From assembly GCA_910585355.1 (NCBI GenBank), contig CAJUDN010000035.1, forward strand, positions 8,737 through 30,932: a stretch of 22,196 nucleotides of DNA. The letters are read 5' to 3'. The notes under the pieces are model-generated. The model made no database searches and was not told where the DNA came from. It saw only the letters and a list, made by a program, of their open reading frames with translations. The first letter of the stretch is position 1. Every line of letters begins with the position of its first letter. This DNA is from an uncultured Lachnospiraceae bacterium (GTDB taxonomy: Bacteria; Bacillota_A; Clostridia; Lachnospirales; Lachnospiraceae). This document shows, piece by piece, positions 1 to 8,112 of this stretch. The translations under genes and the position numbers were made by a program.

Positions 1-37
1 ATTTTCGTCAATTATATTTATAATGGAGGACAGCAAA

Positions 38-1477
38 ATGACTAATTCAACACAAACGTCAGCTATGAAGCGGATTCACACACTGCTTGATGACAACAGC
101 TTTGTTGAAGTCGGAGCGTACATCACTGCCAGAAGTACAGACTTCAATATGCAGGCGCAGGAAACTCCTTCTGACGGCGTTGTAACCGGCTACGGCACAA
201 TCGAAGGCGCGCTTGTATACGTGTACAGCCAGGACGCTTCCGTAATGGGCGGTTCCGTAGGCGAGATGCATGCAAAAAAAATTGAGAACCTCTATGGCAT
301 GGCCATGAAGATGGGCGCTCCCGTGGTGGGCCTCATTGACTGTGCAGGCTTACGTTTGCAGGAGAGCATGGATGCTCTCAACGGCTTCGGAAAACTCTAC
401 ACCTGCCAGGCTCTGGCATCCGGCGTAATTCCGCAGATTCAGGCTGTATTTGGCAGCTGCGGCGGCGGTATGGCGGTGGCCTCTGCAATGGCAGATTTCA
501 CATTTATGGAGGAGAAGGCAAAATTATTTGTGAATTCTCCCAACGCTCTGGAGGGGAACAGCGCCGATACTTCCAGTGCAAAATTCCAGAGTGAGGAAGC
601 AGGCAATGCATGCATGACGGGCTCGGAGGAGGAAATTCTTTCTACGATCCATACGCTGGTTTCTGTTCTCCCGGCAAATAACGAGGATGATATGTCCTAT
701 GACGAGTGTGAGGACGACTTAAACAGAATTTGTGAAGGCCTCGAAAACTGCGCGGGCGATACGGCGCTGGCTCTTGCCATGATCTCCGACGACAGTTTTT
801 ATATGGAGATGAAAAAAAGTTATGCCCCCAATATGGTAACGGCATTTATCCGGTTAAATGGAACTACCGTTGGCTGTGTGGCAAACCGCAGGGAATCCTA
901 TGAGGAAGGTGAGAAGACAGCGGAGTATGACGGCAGTCTGACCGCACAGGGATGTGAGAAAGCGGCGGACTTTGTGAACTTCTGCGACGCTTTCAATATC
1001 CCGGTTCTTACCCTTGTGAATGTAAACGGTTATAAGGGATGTAAGTGTACAGAAAAGAAGATCGCCAAGGCGGCGGCACGTCTGACGTACGCGTTTGCAA
1101 ACGCAGATGTTCCGAAGGTAACTGTGATCGCGGGTCAGGCTTTTGGAACGGCAGGTCTTACGATGAACAGCAAATCCATTGGCGCGGATATCGTTTATGC
1201 ATGGAAGAACGCTTCCATCGGTATGATGGATGCCGTTCCGGCTGTTAAGATCATGTACGCAAAGGAAATTGCGGAATCCGACAATGCAGGTGTGCTGATT
1301 CATGAGAAGGCAGCAGAATACAGCGCAATGCAGGCAAGCGCGCTGGCGGCGGCAAAGAGAGGCTATGTGGATGACATCATTGATGCGTCAGATACGAGAA
1401 AGCGTGTGATCGCAGCATTTGAAATGCTGTTTACAAAGAGAGAGGATCGTCCGTCCAAGAAACACGGAACGGTCTAA
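38..1477 (+). CDS. Acyl-CoA carboxyltransferase subunit (methylmalonyl-CoA decarboxylase alpha / transcarboxylase 12S type)
   Basis: A 479-residue carboxyltransferase of the MmdA/PccB/12S family. Family knowledge: it moves a carboxyl group between a CoA ester (methylmalonyl-CoA or similar) and biotin on a carrier protein. The N-terminal half has the family-typical LLDDNSFVEVGAY start, CAGLRLQE and the glycine-rich FGSCGGGMA oxyanion region. The C-terminal half has IPVLTLVNVNGY and the second glycine patch AGQAFGTAGL. The longest frame starts at ATG 23, but that ATG overlaps the GGAGGA ribosome site at 25-30; ATG 38, 7 nt downstream, is the likely start. It is slightly shorter than typical MmdA proteins of about 510 residues. 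It leads an operon with gamma, biotin carrier, beta and a second carboxyltransferase. The CoA substrate cannot be read from sequence. Confidence 0.9.
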   Translation: MTNSTQTSAMKRIHTLLDDNSFVEVGAYITARSTDFNMQAQETPSDGVVTGYGTIEGALVYVYSQDASVMGGSVGEMHAKKIENLYGMAMKMGAPVVGLIDCAGLRLQESMDALNGFGKLYTCQALASGVIPQIQAVFGSCGGGMAVASAMADFTFMEEKAKLFVNSPNALEGNSADTSSAKFQSEEAGNACMTGSEEEILSTIHTLVSVLPANNEDDMSYDECEDDLNRICEGLENCAGDTALALAMISDDSFYMEMKKSYAPNMVTAFIRLNGTTVGCVANRRESYEEGEKTAEYDGSLTAQGCEKAADFVNFCDAFNIPVLTLVNVNGYKGCKCTEKKIAKAAARLTYAFANADVPKVTVIAGQAFGTAGLTMNSKSIGADIVYAWKNASIGMMDAVPAVKIMYAKEIAESDNAGVLIHEKAAEYSAMQASALAAAKRGYVDDIIDASDTRKRVIAAFEMLFTKREDRPSKKHGTV

Positions 1478-1494
1478 GACGAGGTGGCAGATAT

Positions 1495-2277
1495 ATGAAA
1501 CAGAATATTAAAAGAAGCTGGCTTGCTCTTTGCATGGCAGTATGTCTGTTTGCCCTGGCGGGCTGCTCACAGGCGGCAGAAACAGAAGAGGAGATTGATC
1601 CGTCCGTTCTGATGACTCTCCAGCAGGGGACGCAGCAGTATCTGGATCTGTTCAGCACCATGACAGAGGAAGATCTGCAGCAGGCGCTTGATACCAGCGC
1701 AAAGAACAAAGACACAGTCATGCAGAGTGCGCTGAAGTCCTGGGAGTCCACAATGGACGATCTGGGTGCCCTGATTTCATCCGAAACACCGACGGTTGAG
1801 AACGTGGATGATGGTTATGCAGTCAGAATCCAGGCGCAGTTTGAGAAGAGAAACGCAGTATTTTCTCTGATCGTGGATGAAGATCTTTCTGTTATCAGCT
1901 CCATCAGCATCTCTCCGGAATATACTACCGGCGAGAAGCTTTCAAAGGCAGGCATGAATACCCTTATGGGCATGGGAATTGTATTCCTGGTACTGATTTT
2001 CATCAGCTGGATTATCAGCATGTTCAAATATATCAATCGCTTTGAAGCGGGCATGAACAAAAAAGAGGCTCCGGCCGCAGCCCCGGCGCCCGCGGCAGGT
2101 TTGGCACCTGCGGCAGTTTTGGCGCCCGTAACGGCTCCGGTTCAGGAGGAGATGTCTGATGATACGGAACTGATTTCTGTTATTGCAGCGGCGATTGCAG
2201 CATCGGAAGGAAAGGAAACAGCCGAGGGGCTTGTGGTCCGTTCCATTAAACGTGTTCCCAAGAGGAACTGGAAATAA
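1495..2277 (+). CDS. OadG-type gamma subunit of Na+-translocating decarboxylase with lipoprotein signal and extracytoplasmic domain
   Basis: A 260-residue protein beginning 17 bp after the upstream stop, with a GAGGTGG ribosome site. Residues 1-22 form a lipoprotein signal with the lipobox LAGC. About 130 extracytoplasmic residues follow, then one membrane segment (near GMGIVFLVLIFISWIISMF) and an Ala/Pro-rich cytosolic tail ending in a basic, Trp-containing stretch. The membrane segment plus Ala/Pro linker matches the OadG family, which anchors the carboxyltransferase to the beta subunit. Classical OadG is only about 80-100 residues and lacks an outer domain, so this is an extended form. The outer domain (about 24-150) recalls DUF3887-like folds, but I cannot assign it. 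The Ala/Pro tail resembles the linker of the next gene's biotin carrier. Confidence 0.8.
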   Translation: MKQNIKRSWLALCMAVCLFALAGCSQAAETEEEIDPSVLMTLQQGTQQYLDLFSTMTEEDLQQALDTSAKNKDTVMQSALKSWESTMDDLGALISSETPTVENVDDGYAVRIQAQFEKRNAVFSLIVDEDLSVISSISISPEYTTGEKLSKAGMNTLMGMGIVFLVLIFISWIISMFKYINRFEAGMNKKEAPAAAPAPAAGLAPAAVLAPVTAPVQEEMSDDTELISVIAAAIAASEGKETAEGLVVRSIKRVPKRNWK

Positions 2278-2302
2278 CCCATAATTTCAGGAGGAAATGA
2301 AA

Positions 2303-2695
2303 ATGAAGAATTATACAATTACCGTTAATGGAAACGTTTATGAAGTAACCGTAGAGGAAGGTTTTACAGGTAAGGCATCTGCACCGAGGGCCGCAGCCCC
2401 GGCCCCGAAAGCGGCCCCGGCGCCCGCGGCAGCTCCGGCACCCGCTCCGGCACCCGCAGCAGCTCCTGCTGGCGCAGCAGGAAGCGTTGCAGTTACAGCT
2501 CCCATGCCCGGAAAGATTCTCGGCGTGAAAGCATCCGCCGGTCAGGCTGTGAAGAAAGGCCAGGTAATTCTGATTCTGGAAGCCATGAAGATGGAGAATG
2601 AAATCGTTGCTCCTCAGGATGGCACTGTTGCAACGATCAACGTATCTGTCGGCGATTCCGTAGAGCCGGGCGCAACCCTTGCAACATTAAATTAG
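2303..2695 (+). CDS. Biotin carboxyl carrier protein (transcarboxylase 1.3S / decarboxylase delta type)
   Basis: A 130-residue protein with a short N-terminal beta region (MKNYTITVNGNVYEV), an Ala/Pro-rich flexible linker at about residues 27-60, and a C-terminal biotinyl domain. The biotinylation motif is EAMKMEN, with the acceptor lysine at about residue 96, 34 residues from the C-terminus as usual. The longer frame starts at ATG 2297, only 2 nt from the AGGAGG site (2289-2294); ATG 2303 is 8 nt away and is the better start. As the only biotin carrier in the operon, and because neither carboxyltransferase has its own biotinyl domain, it probably serves both and hands CO2 to the beta subunit. 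Confidence 0.93.
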   Translation: MKNYTITVNGNVYEVTVEEGFTGKASAPRAAAPAPKAAPAPAAAPAPAPAPAAAPAGAAGSVAVTAPMPGKILGVKASAGQAVKKGQVILILEAMKMENEIVAPQDGTVATINVSVGDSVEPGATLATLN

Positions 2696-2733
2696 TCGTC
2701 TGCTGACTGCAGATTCCACATGGAGGGATTAAC

Positions 2734-3885
2734 ATGGATTATATTCAAAATACACTTTTGAATCTTGTTCAGCAGACAGCATTCTTAAATCTGACATTTG
2801 GCAATATGATTATGATTTTTGTGGCGTTTGTATTTTTATACCTTGCCATAAGAAAAGGCTTTGAGCCGTTGCTTCTTGTCCCGATTTCCTTCGGTATGCT
2901 GCTTGTTAATATCTATCCGGATATTATGCTGACCGTCGAAGATTCATCAAACGGCGTAGGCGGACTGCTTCACTATTTCTACCTGCTGGATGAGTGGAGT
3001 ATCCTGCCGTCCTTGATTTTCATGGGCGTAGGCGCCATGACAGATTTCGGTCCGTTAATTGCGAACCCCAAAAGCTTCCTTCTGGGAGCCGCCGCACAGT
3101 TCGGTATTTACGCGGCGTACTTTATGGCTATTTTCATGGGCTTCAACGATAAAGCCGCTGCTGCGATCTCCATCATCGGCGGCGCCGACGGTCCGACTTC
3201 CATTTTCCTTGCAGGAAAACTTGGACAGACAGAGTTCATGGGACCCATTGCCGTAGCCGCTTACTCCTACATGGCTCTTGTTCCGATCATTCAGCCGCCG
3301 ATCATGAAGCTTCTGACAACGGAAGAAGAGAGAAAAATTAAAATGGAACAGCTTCGCCCGGTTTCCAAACTGGAGAAGATTTTATTCCCGATTATTGTTA
3401 CTGTCGTTGTCTGCCTGATTCTTCCCACGACCGCCCCGCTTGTGGGTATGCTGATGGTAGGTAACTTATTCCGTGAGTCCGGCGTTGTGAAGCAGCTTCA
3501 GGAAACGGCCGCCAACGCGTTAATGTATATCGTAGTTATCGTACTTGGCCTTTCTGTTGGCGCCACCACAAGCGCTGAGGCATTCTTGAAATGGACTACC
3601 ATCAAGATCGTTATTCTGGGTCTGATTGCATTCGCATTCGGCACCGCCGCCGGTACTATTTTCGGTAAGATCATGTGCAAGGTAACCGGAGGCAAGGTAA
3701 ATCCGCTAATCGGTTCTGCCGGTGTTTCCGCCGTTCCGATGGCGGCCCGCGTATCCCAGAAGGTTGGTTCTGAGGCAGATCCCACCAACTTCCTTCTGAT
3801 GCACGCCATGGGCCCCAACGTGGCCGGTGTTATCGGTACTGCCGTAGCAGCAGGCACTTTCATGGCCATCTTTGGAATCCAGTAA
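2734..3885 (+). CDS. Na+-translocating decarboxylase beta subunit (OadB/MmdB/GcdB family)
   Basis: A 383-residue polytopic membrane protein with about ten hydrophobic segments. The family signature GGADGPT lies at residues 149-155; its Asp (152) corresponds to the essential Na+/H+-coupling aspartate of OadB. A second conserved region, GPNVAGVIGTAVAAG, near the C-terminus matches the other sodium-site helix. Family knowledge: the subunit decarboxylates carboxybiotin and exports Na+, conserving the decarboxylation energy. It is preceded by TGGAGGG and sits between the biotin carrier and the 5S-type gene. Length and motifs are complete. Confidence 0.95.
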   Translation: MDYIQNTLLNLVQQTAFLNLTFGNMIMIFVAFVFLYLAIRKGFEPLLLVPISFGMLLVNIYPDIMLTVEDSSNGVGGLLHYFYLLDEWSILPSLIFMGVGAMTDFGPLIANPKSFLLGAAAQFGIYAAYFMAIFMGFNDKAAAAISIIGGADGPTSIFLAGKLGQTEFMGPIAVAAYSYMALVPIIQPPIMKLLTTEEERKIKMEQLRPVSKLEKILFPIIVTVVVCLILPTTAPLVGMLMVGNLFRESGVVKQLQETAANALMYIVVIVLGLSVGATTSAEAFLKWTTIKIVILGLIAFAFGTAAGTIFGKIMCKVTGGKVNPLIGSAGVSAVPMAARVSQKVGSEADPTNFLLMHAMGPNVAGVIGTAVAAGTFMAIFGIQ

Positions 3886-3918
3886 GTTGTAATTGATAAT
3901 TTCTAGGAGGTAAATACA

Positions 3919-5331
3919 ATGGCAGAAATTCAGAAAAAGCCGGTAAAGATTGTTGAGACCGTTCTTCGTGATGCCCACCAGTCCCTGCTTGCAACCAGAA
4001 TGTCCACAGAGCAGATGCTCCCGATTGTAGAGAAAATGGATAAGGTTGGCTACTATGCAGTTGAGTGCTGGGGCGGCGCTACCTTCGATGCATCCCTTCG
4101 TTTCTTAAAGGAAGATCCGTGGGAAAGACTTAGAAAACTGAGAGCTGGCTTTAAGAACACCAAGTTGCAGATGCTGTTCCGCGGCCAGAACATTCTGGGA
4201 TACAACCACTATGCAGACGATGTGGTGGAATACTTTGTACAGAAATCCATTGCAAACGGTATTGACATCATCCGTATTTTCGACTGCTTAAACGATATCA
4301 GAAATCTTGAAACAGCCGTTAAGGCCACAAACAAGGAAAAAGGCCATGCACAGATTGCATTAAGCTATACCCTTGGCGATGCCTATACCCTTGATTACTG
4401 GAAGAATATTGCCCGCCAGATTGAAGAAATGGGCGCGGATTCTCTCTGCATTAAGGATATGGCAGGTCTTCTGACTCCCTATAAGGCAGCGGAGCTGGTT
4501 CAGGCTCTTAAGGAAGGAACAAGCCTTCCTATTGACCTTCATACTCACTACACCTCCGGCGTGGCTTCCATGACCTATTTAAAGGCAGTGGAGGCAGGCT
4601 GCGACATCATCGACTGTGCGATGTCTCCGTTGGCTCTGGGAACCTCTCAGCCGGCAACGGAAGTTATGGTCGAGACGTTCCGGGGAACTCCTTTTGACAC
4701 CGGATATGATCAGAGCCTCCTGGCGGAGATTGCCGACTACTTCACGCCGATTCGTGAAGAGGCTCTTAAGAGCGGGCTTCTTAATCCCAAGGTATTGGGC
4801 GTTAATATCAAGACGCTTCAGTATCAGGTACCGGGCGGAATGCTTTCCAACCTGGTAAGCCAGCTTAAGGAAGCCGGCCAGGAAGACAAGTACCGCGCCG
4901 TTCTTGAGGAAATTCCGAGAGTAAGAAAGGATTTCGGCGAGCCGCCGCTTGTTACTCCGTCTTCACAGATCGTCGGCACTCAGGCTGTTATGAACGTACT
5001 GGCCGGAGAGCGTTACAAGATGGTTCCGAAGGAGTCAAAGAAGATCATGATGGGCGAGTTTGGCCAGACAGTTAAGCCCTTCAACCCCGAGGTTCAGAAA
5101 AAGATCATCGGCGATGCGACTCCAATCACCTGCCGCCCGGCTGATTTGATTCCGCCGCAGCTTCCGCAGTTTGAAAAGGAATGTGCACAGTGGAAACAGC
5201 AGGATGAAGATGTTTTATCTTATGCTCTGTTCCCGGCGGTTGCCAAGGATTTCTTTGAATACCGTGAGGCACAAAAGACCAAGGTTGATCCGAAGAAGGC
5301 CGATAAAGAGAATAAAGTATACCCCGTATAG
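3919..5331 (+). CDS. Oxaloacetate decarboxylase alpha / pyruvate carboxylase subunit B-type carboxyltransferase (transcarboxylase 5S type)
   Basis: A 470-residue HMGL-like TIM-barrel carboxyltransferase. VLRDAHQSLLATRM at residues 15-28 is the family N-terminal motif (metal and substrate binding), IKDMAGLLTPY contains the conserved lysine, and LHTHYTSG carries metal-binding histidines. The C-terminal domain continues to about 440 and ends in a lysine-rich tail. OadA of proteobacteria (about 590-600 residues) carries its own biotinyl domain; this one does not and must use the separate carrier in the operon. Substrate is oxaloacetate/pyruvate by family. The ribosome site AGGAGGT starts 14 nt before ATG 3919. 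It is the last gene of the operon, followed 9 bp later by an intrinsic terminator. Confidence 0.93.
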   Translation: MAEIQKKPVKIVETVLRDAHQSLLATRMSTEQMLPIVEKMDKVGYYAVECWGGATFDASLRFLKEDPWERLRKLRAGFKNTKLQMLFRGQNILGYNHYADDVVEYFVQKSIANGIDIIRIFDCLNDIRNLETAVKATNKEKGHAQIALSYTLGDAYTLDYWKNIARQIEEMGADSLCIKDMAGLLTPYKAAELVQALKEGTSLPIDLHTHYTSGVASMTYLKAVEAGCDIIDCAMSPLALGTSQPATEVMVETFRGTPFDTGYDQSLLAEIADYFTPIREEALKSGLLNPKVLGVNIKTLQYQVPGGMLSNLVSQLKEAGQEDKYRAVLEEIPRVRKDFGEPPLVTPSSQIVGTQAVMNVLAGERYKMVPKESKKIMMGEFGQTVKPFNPEVQKKIIGDATPITCRPADLIPPQLPQFEKECAQWKQQDEDVLSYALFPAVAKDFFEYREAQKTKVDPKKADKENKVYPV

Positions 5332-5340
5332 GCTTTATAA

Positions 5341-5372
5341 AAAGGAATCCTGTTCTGCAGGATTCCTTTTTT
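5341..5372 (+). terminator. Intrinsic terminator of the decarboxylase operon
   Basis: A perfect 12-bp stem (5341-5352 pairing with 5358-5369), a 5-nt loop and a T6 run at 5367-5372. It lies 9 bp after the stop of the 5S-type gene. The A-rich 5' arm means the hairpin could also work in reverse, but no minus-strand gene ends here. Confidence 0.95.
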
Positions 5373-5460
5373 ACGGTAAATCTGCTTTTGTAAAAATGTT
5401 AAGAAAATCTTACGAAAATGAGGTAATTGTTGGCAAAACTGTGAACTTTTTTCTCTGAGG

Positions 5461-5490
5461 TTGACAGGAAAGTCTCTTTGTCAGTATAAT
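5461..5490 (+). promoter_or_regulatory. Sigma-A promoter of the glucosaminidase-cohesin operon
   Basis: A consensus -35 TTGACA at 5461-5466, an 18-bp spacer and a consensus -10 TATAAT at 5485-5490. It lies after the upstream terminator and 54 bp before the chosen ATG (5545). The long reading frame downstream formally opens at a TTG inside this -35 box, so that start cannot be real. Confidence 0.9.
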
Positions 5491-5544
5491 GGCTTTGGTG
5501 TCATTTCCTGGGAGATGAGGGAAATGAAAGCAGGAGAGAAAATT

Positions 5545-8097
5545 ATGAGAAAAAAAGGGAAACAGGTCCTGGCCGCTCTTGTGGGCGCATTTTTATTTTA
5601 CGAAACCCTTGGGGGAACAGGACTTTTGAATGAAAGTCCCCGGGTAATATACGCAGAAACCAACAGAGCGGCGACGGTAAATGCCACCAGCCTTAATGTG
5701 AGAAGTGGACCAGGGACGGGCAATTCCGTTGTGAAGCGTCTGCTCTATGGAACAGCAGTGACTGTAACGGAGGAAACCACAGGCACCGACGGGAATCGAT
5801 GGTATAAAATCCGGTTTGCTTCCGGAACAGAGACGGCGGAGGGATACGTATCCGCTGCCTACATTAAATTTCCCGTTTCCTATACAATGGATGCCAGTTT
5901 TGAAACTTATTTAACCCAGCAGGGATTTCCGGAAAGCTATAAGGATTCTCTGCGGGCGCTCCACGCAGAGCACCCGTCCTGGGTATTTCAGGTGCAGAAT
6001 ACGGGGCTTGACTGGAATGACGTAATTTCCAATGAGTCGCTGGTGGGCGCAAATCTGGTGGGAACAAACAGTATTTCTTCATGGAAATCCACGGAATACG
6101 GAGCCTATGACTGGGGGACGGGAACCTGGACAGGTTTTGACGGGGCAAGCTGGGTGGCGGCATCGAAGGATATCGTCAGCTATTATATGGATCCCAGAAA
6201 CTTTTTAAATGATACCTATGTGTTCCAGTTCCTTCTTCATACATACGACGGATCCAGGCATACGGCGGAAGGTCTTAAAAGCCTTGTGAGCGGAACCTTT
6301 CTGGAAAGTTCTGTTTCCGGCCAAAATTCCGGGAGCGGTTCAAATGGCGGCTCCGGGCAGGGTGCGGGAGAAAACAGTGGCGGTTCCGGACAGGGCACAG
6401 GAGAAAGCGGTCAGTCAGGAAACACAGGACAGCCAGGAGATGCAGGACAGTCGGGAAATACGGGCTCCGGCCAGACGCTGCGGCCGGGAGAAAATTATGG
6501 TCCGGGATTTGAAAATACGCAGGCCTCCCCAGCAGGTTCTTCGTCTTCGCAGCCCGCGGACGGAACAAACGCAGGAGGAGGAAGCCAGGATGTAAGCCTG
6601 GAAGGGCCCTCCGTCTCCGTGAGCGCCAGAGAAACGCAGGTTCTTTCAGTCCCCAATGTGGAATATGGTCCGGGCATGGATGCCTCTTCCATTACGGAAG
6701 ACCATACAGGAGAGTCTTCCACATCTCCGGTTCCTTCAGAGAGTTATGTGGATATTATTATGAGAGCGGCAGCGCAATCCGGAGTGAATCCCTATGTGCT
6801 GGGCGCCATGATCCTTCAGGAACAGGGGAAAGGAACCTCAGGAAGCATTTCCGGGACCACCTCCGGGTATGAAGGCTATTACAATTTTTTCAATGTGGGC
6901 GCCTATGCCTCCGGCTCCATGTCGGCAGTTACAAGAGGCCTCTGGTACGCGTCTCAGGCAGGAAACTATGGGAGACCATGGAATTCCATTGAAAAGTCCA
7001 TTGTGGGCGGGGCCTGCTATTATGGTGAAAATTTTGTGAAACAGGGCCAGGATACGTTTTATCTGAAAAAGTTCAACGTACAGGGCACGAATTTATATAA
7101 GCACCAGTATATGACCAATGTGGAAGGGGCGGCAGGGGAGGCCGCAAAGCTTGCCAGGGCCTATACCGATGAAATGAAGCGGGGAACGCTTATATTTAAA
7201 ATTCCCGTATACAGCAATATGCCGGAGACTGCCTGTGCAAGACCGGCTGGCACAGGAAGCCCCAACAACAAACTGTCCTCACTGGAGGTGACAGGATATG
7301 CCTTAACGCCCACCTTTAACAGGGATACGGAAAGCTATGACATTATTGTGAATCCGTCTGTGGATAAAATTTCCGTGAACGCCGCCGCCATTGATTCCAA
7401 AGCTTCCGTGGCAGGAACGGGGACCGTGCCGCTCCAGAGCGGAAATAATACAATACAGGTGGAAGTAAAGGCCGAAAATGGAAGCGTCCGCACGTATCGC
7501 CTCCATGTGGTACGGCAGTCCGATGCCCCGGTGGTTAATGTAAATCCGGGAGGCCAAACTACAGGAAACTCTGCGGGAAGCAGCGCAGAGGGCGCCAGGG
7601 GACCGGGAACAGAGATCGGACCCGGCGGCATCATGCCGGGGGAAACTGTCCCGACGACAGGTTCTGAGACCGGAGCAGTAGAAACCACGGCTGCATCTGC
7701 GAATACAGGAGTTCAGGCTGGCATAGGTCCTGGCGGGGAAACCGCCCCGGCGGCAGGTTCCGGGACCGGAGCGGCAGAAACTGTGACTGCATCTTTAGGT
7801 GCGGGAACCCAGGATAACATAGGACCGGGTTGGGAAACAATTCCGGCAGAAACTCAGGCGCCGGAAACCCAGGCGCCTGAAACCAGTGCACCGGAAACCC
7901 AGGCCGCCCTCCAGAAAGGAGACTGCAATGGGGACGGTTCGGTGACAATTCTTGATCTGATACTTATAAAAAGACAGATTCTTGGGGAAAATGTATTAAA
8001 TGAAGCCCAGAAAGCGGCGGCTGATCTGAACGGGGACGGAATCATTACCCAGGCGGATGCAAAAGCGCTGCAAAAGATAATTATGGGAAGACAGTAA
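5545..8097 (+). CDS. Secreted SH3b / glucosaminidase wall hydrolase with cadherin-like domain and C-terminal type I dockerin
   Basis: An 850-residue exported protein. ATG 5545 has AGGAGAG 6 nt upstream. Layout: signal peptide (1-37, cleavage near IYA-E); SH3b domain (about 42-110); a clostridial pre-glucosaminidase region (about 115-255, FPESYKDSLRALHAEHPSW); a Gly/Ser/Asn/Gln-rich stretch (about 256-400); an endo-beta-N-acetylglucosaminidase domain (about 400-545) with the probable catalytic Glu426 in ILQEQG; a cadherin-like beta-sandwich (about 575-657); a Gly/Pro/Thr-rich linker with PET repeats; and a dockerin (about 791-850). The dockerin has two calcium loops, DCNGDGSVTILD and DLNGDGIITQAD. 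By family it cleaves peptidoglycan or related N-acetylglucosamine polymers outside the cell. The next gene, 15 bp away, encodes a cohesin, the expected dockerin partner. The low-complexity stretch dividing the catalytic region is unusual. Confidence 0.88.
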   Translation: MRKKGKQVLAALVGAFLFYETLGGTGLLNESPRVIYAETNRAATVNATSLNVRSGPGTGNSVVKRLLYGTAVTVTEETTGTDGNRWYKIRFASGTETAEGYVSAAYIKFPVSYTMDASFETYLTQQGFPESYKDSLRALHAEHPSWVFQVQNTGLDWNDVISNESLVGANLVGTNSISSWKSTEYGAYDWGTGTWTGFDGASWVAASKDIVSYYMDPRNFLNDTYVFQFLLHTYDGSRHTAEGLKSLVSGTFLESSVSGQNSGSGSNGGSGQGAGENSGGSGQGTGESGQSGNTGQPGDAGQSGNTGSGQTLRPGENYGPGFENTQASPAGSSSSQPADGTNAGGGSQDVSLEGPSVSVSARETQVLSVPNVEYGPGMDASSITEDHTGESSTSPVPSESYVDIIMRAAAQSGVNPYVLGAMILQEQGKGTSGSISGTTSGYEGYYNFFNVGAYASGSMSAVTRGLWYASQAGNYGRPWNSIEKSIVGGACYYGENFVKQGQDTFYLKKFNVQGTNLYKHQYMTNVEGAAGEAAKLARAYTDEMKRGTLIFKIPVYSNMPETACARPAGTGSPNNKLSSLEVTGYALTPTFNRDTESYDIIVNPSVDKISVNAAAIDSKASVAGTGTVPLQSGNNTIQVEVKAENGSVRTYRLHVVRQSDAPVVNVNPGGQTTGNSAGSSAEGARGPGTEIGPGGIMPGETVPTTGSETGAVETTAASANTGVQAGIGPGGETAPAAGSGTGAAETVTASLGAGTQDNIGPGWETIPAETQAPETQAPETSAPETQAALQKGDCNGDGSVTILDLILIKRQILGENVLNEAQKAAADLNGDGIITQADAKALQKIIMGRQ

Positions 8098-8112
8098 GGA
8101 GATAAAACAGTT

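Noticed and set aside
854..1303. 149-codon minus-strand frame
   Set aside because: It is antisense to the conserved carboxyltransferase and has no family resemblance.
5171..5458. 95-codon plus-strand frame overlapping the end of the 5S-type gene
   Set aside because: It reads through the intrinsic terminator in another frame of a conserved gene; the peptide is Arg/Lys-rich nonsense.
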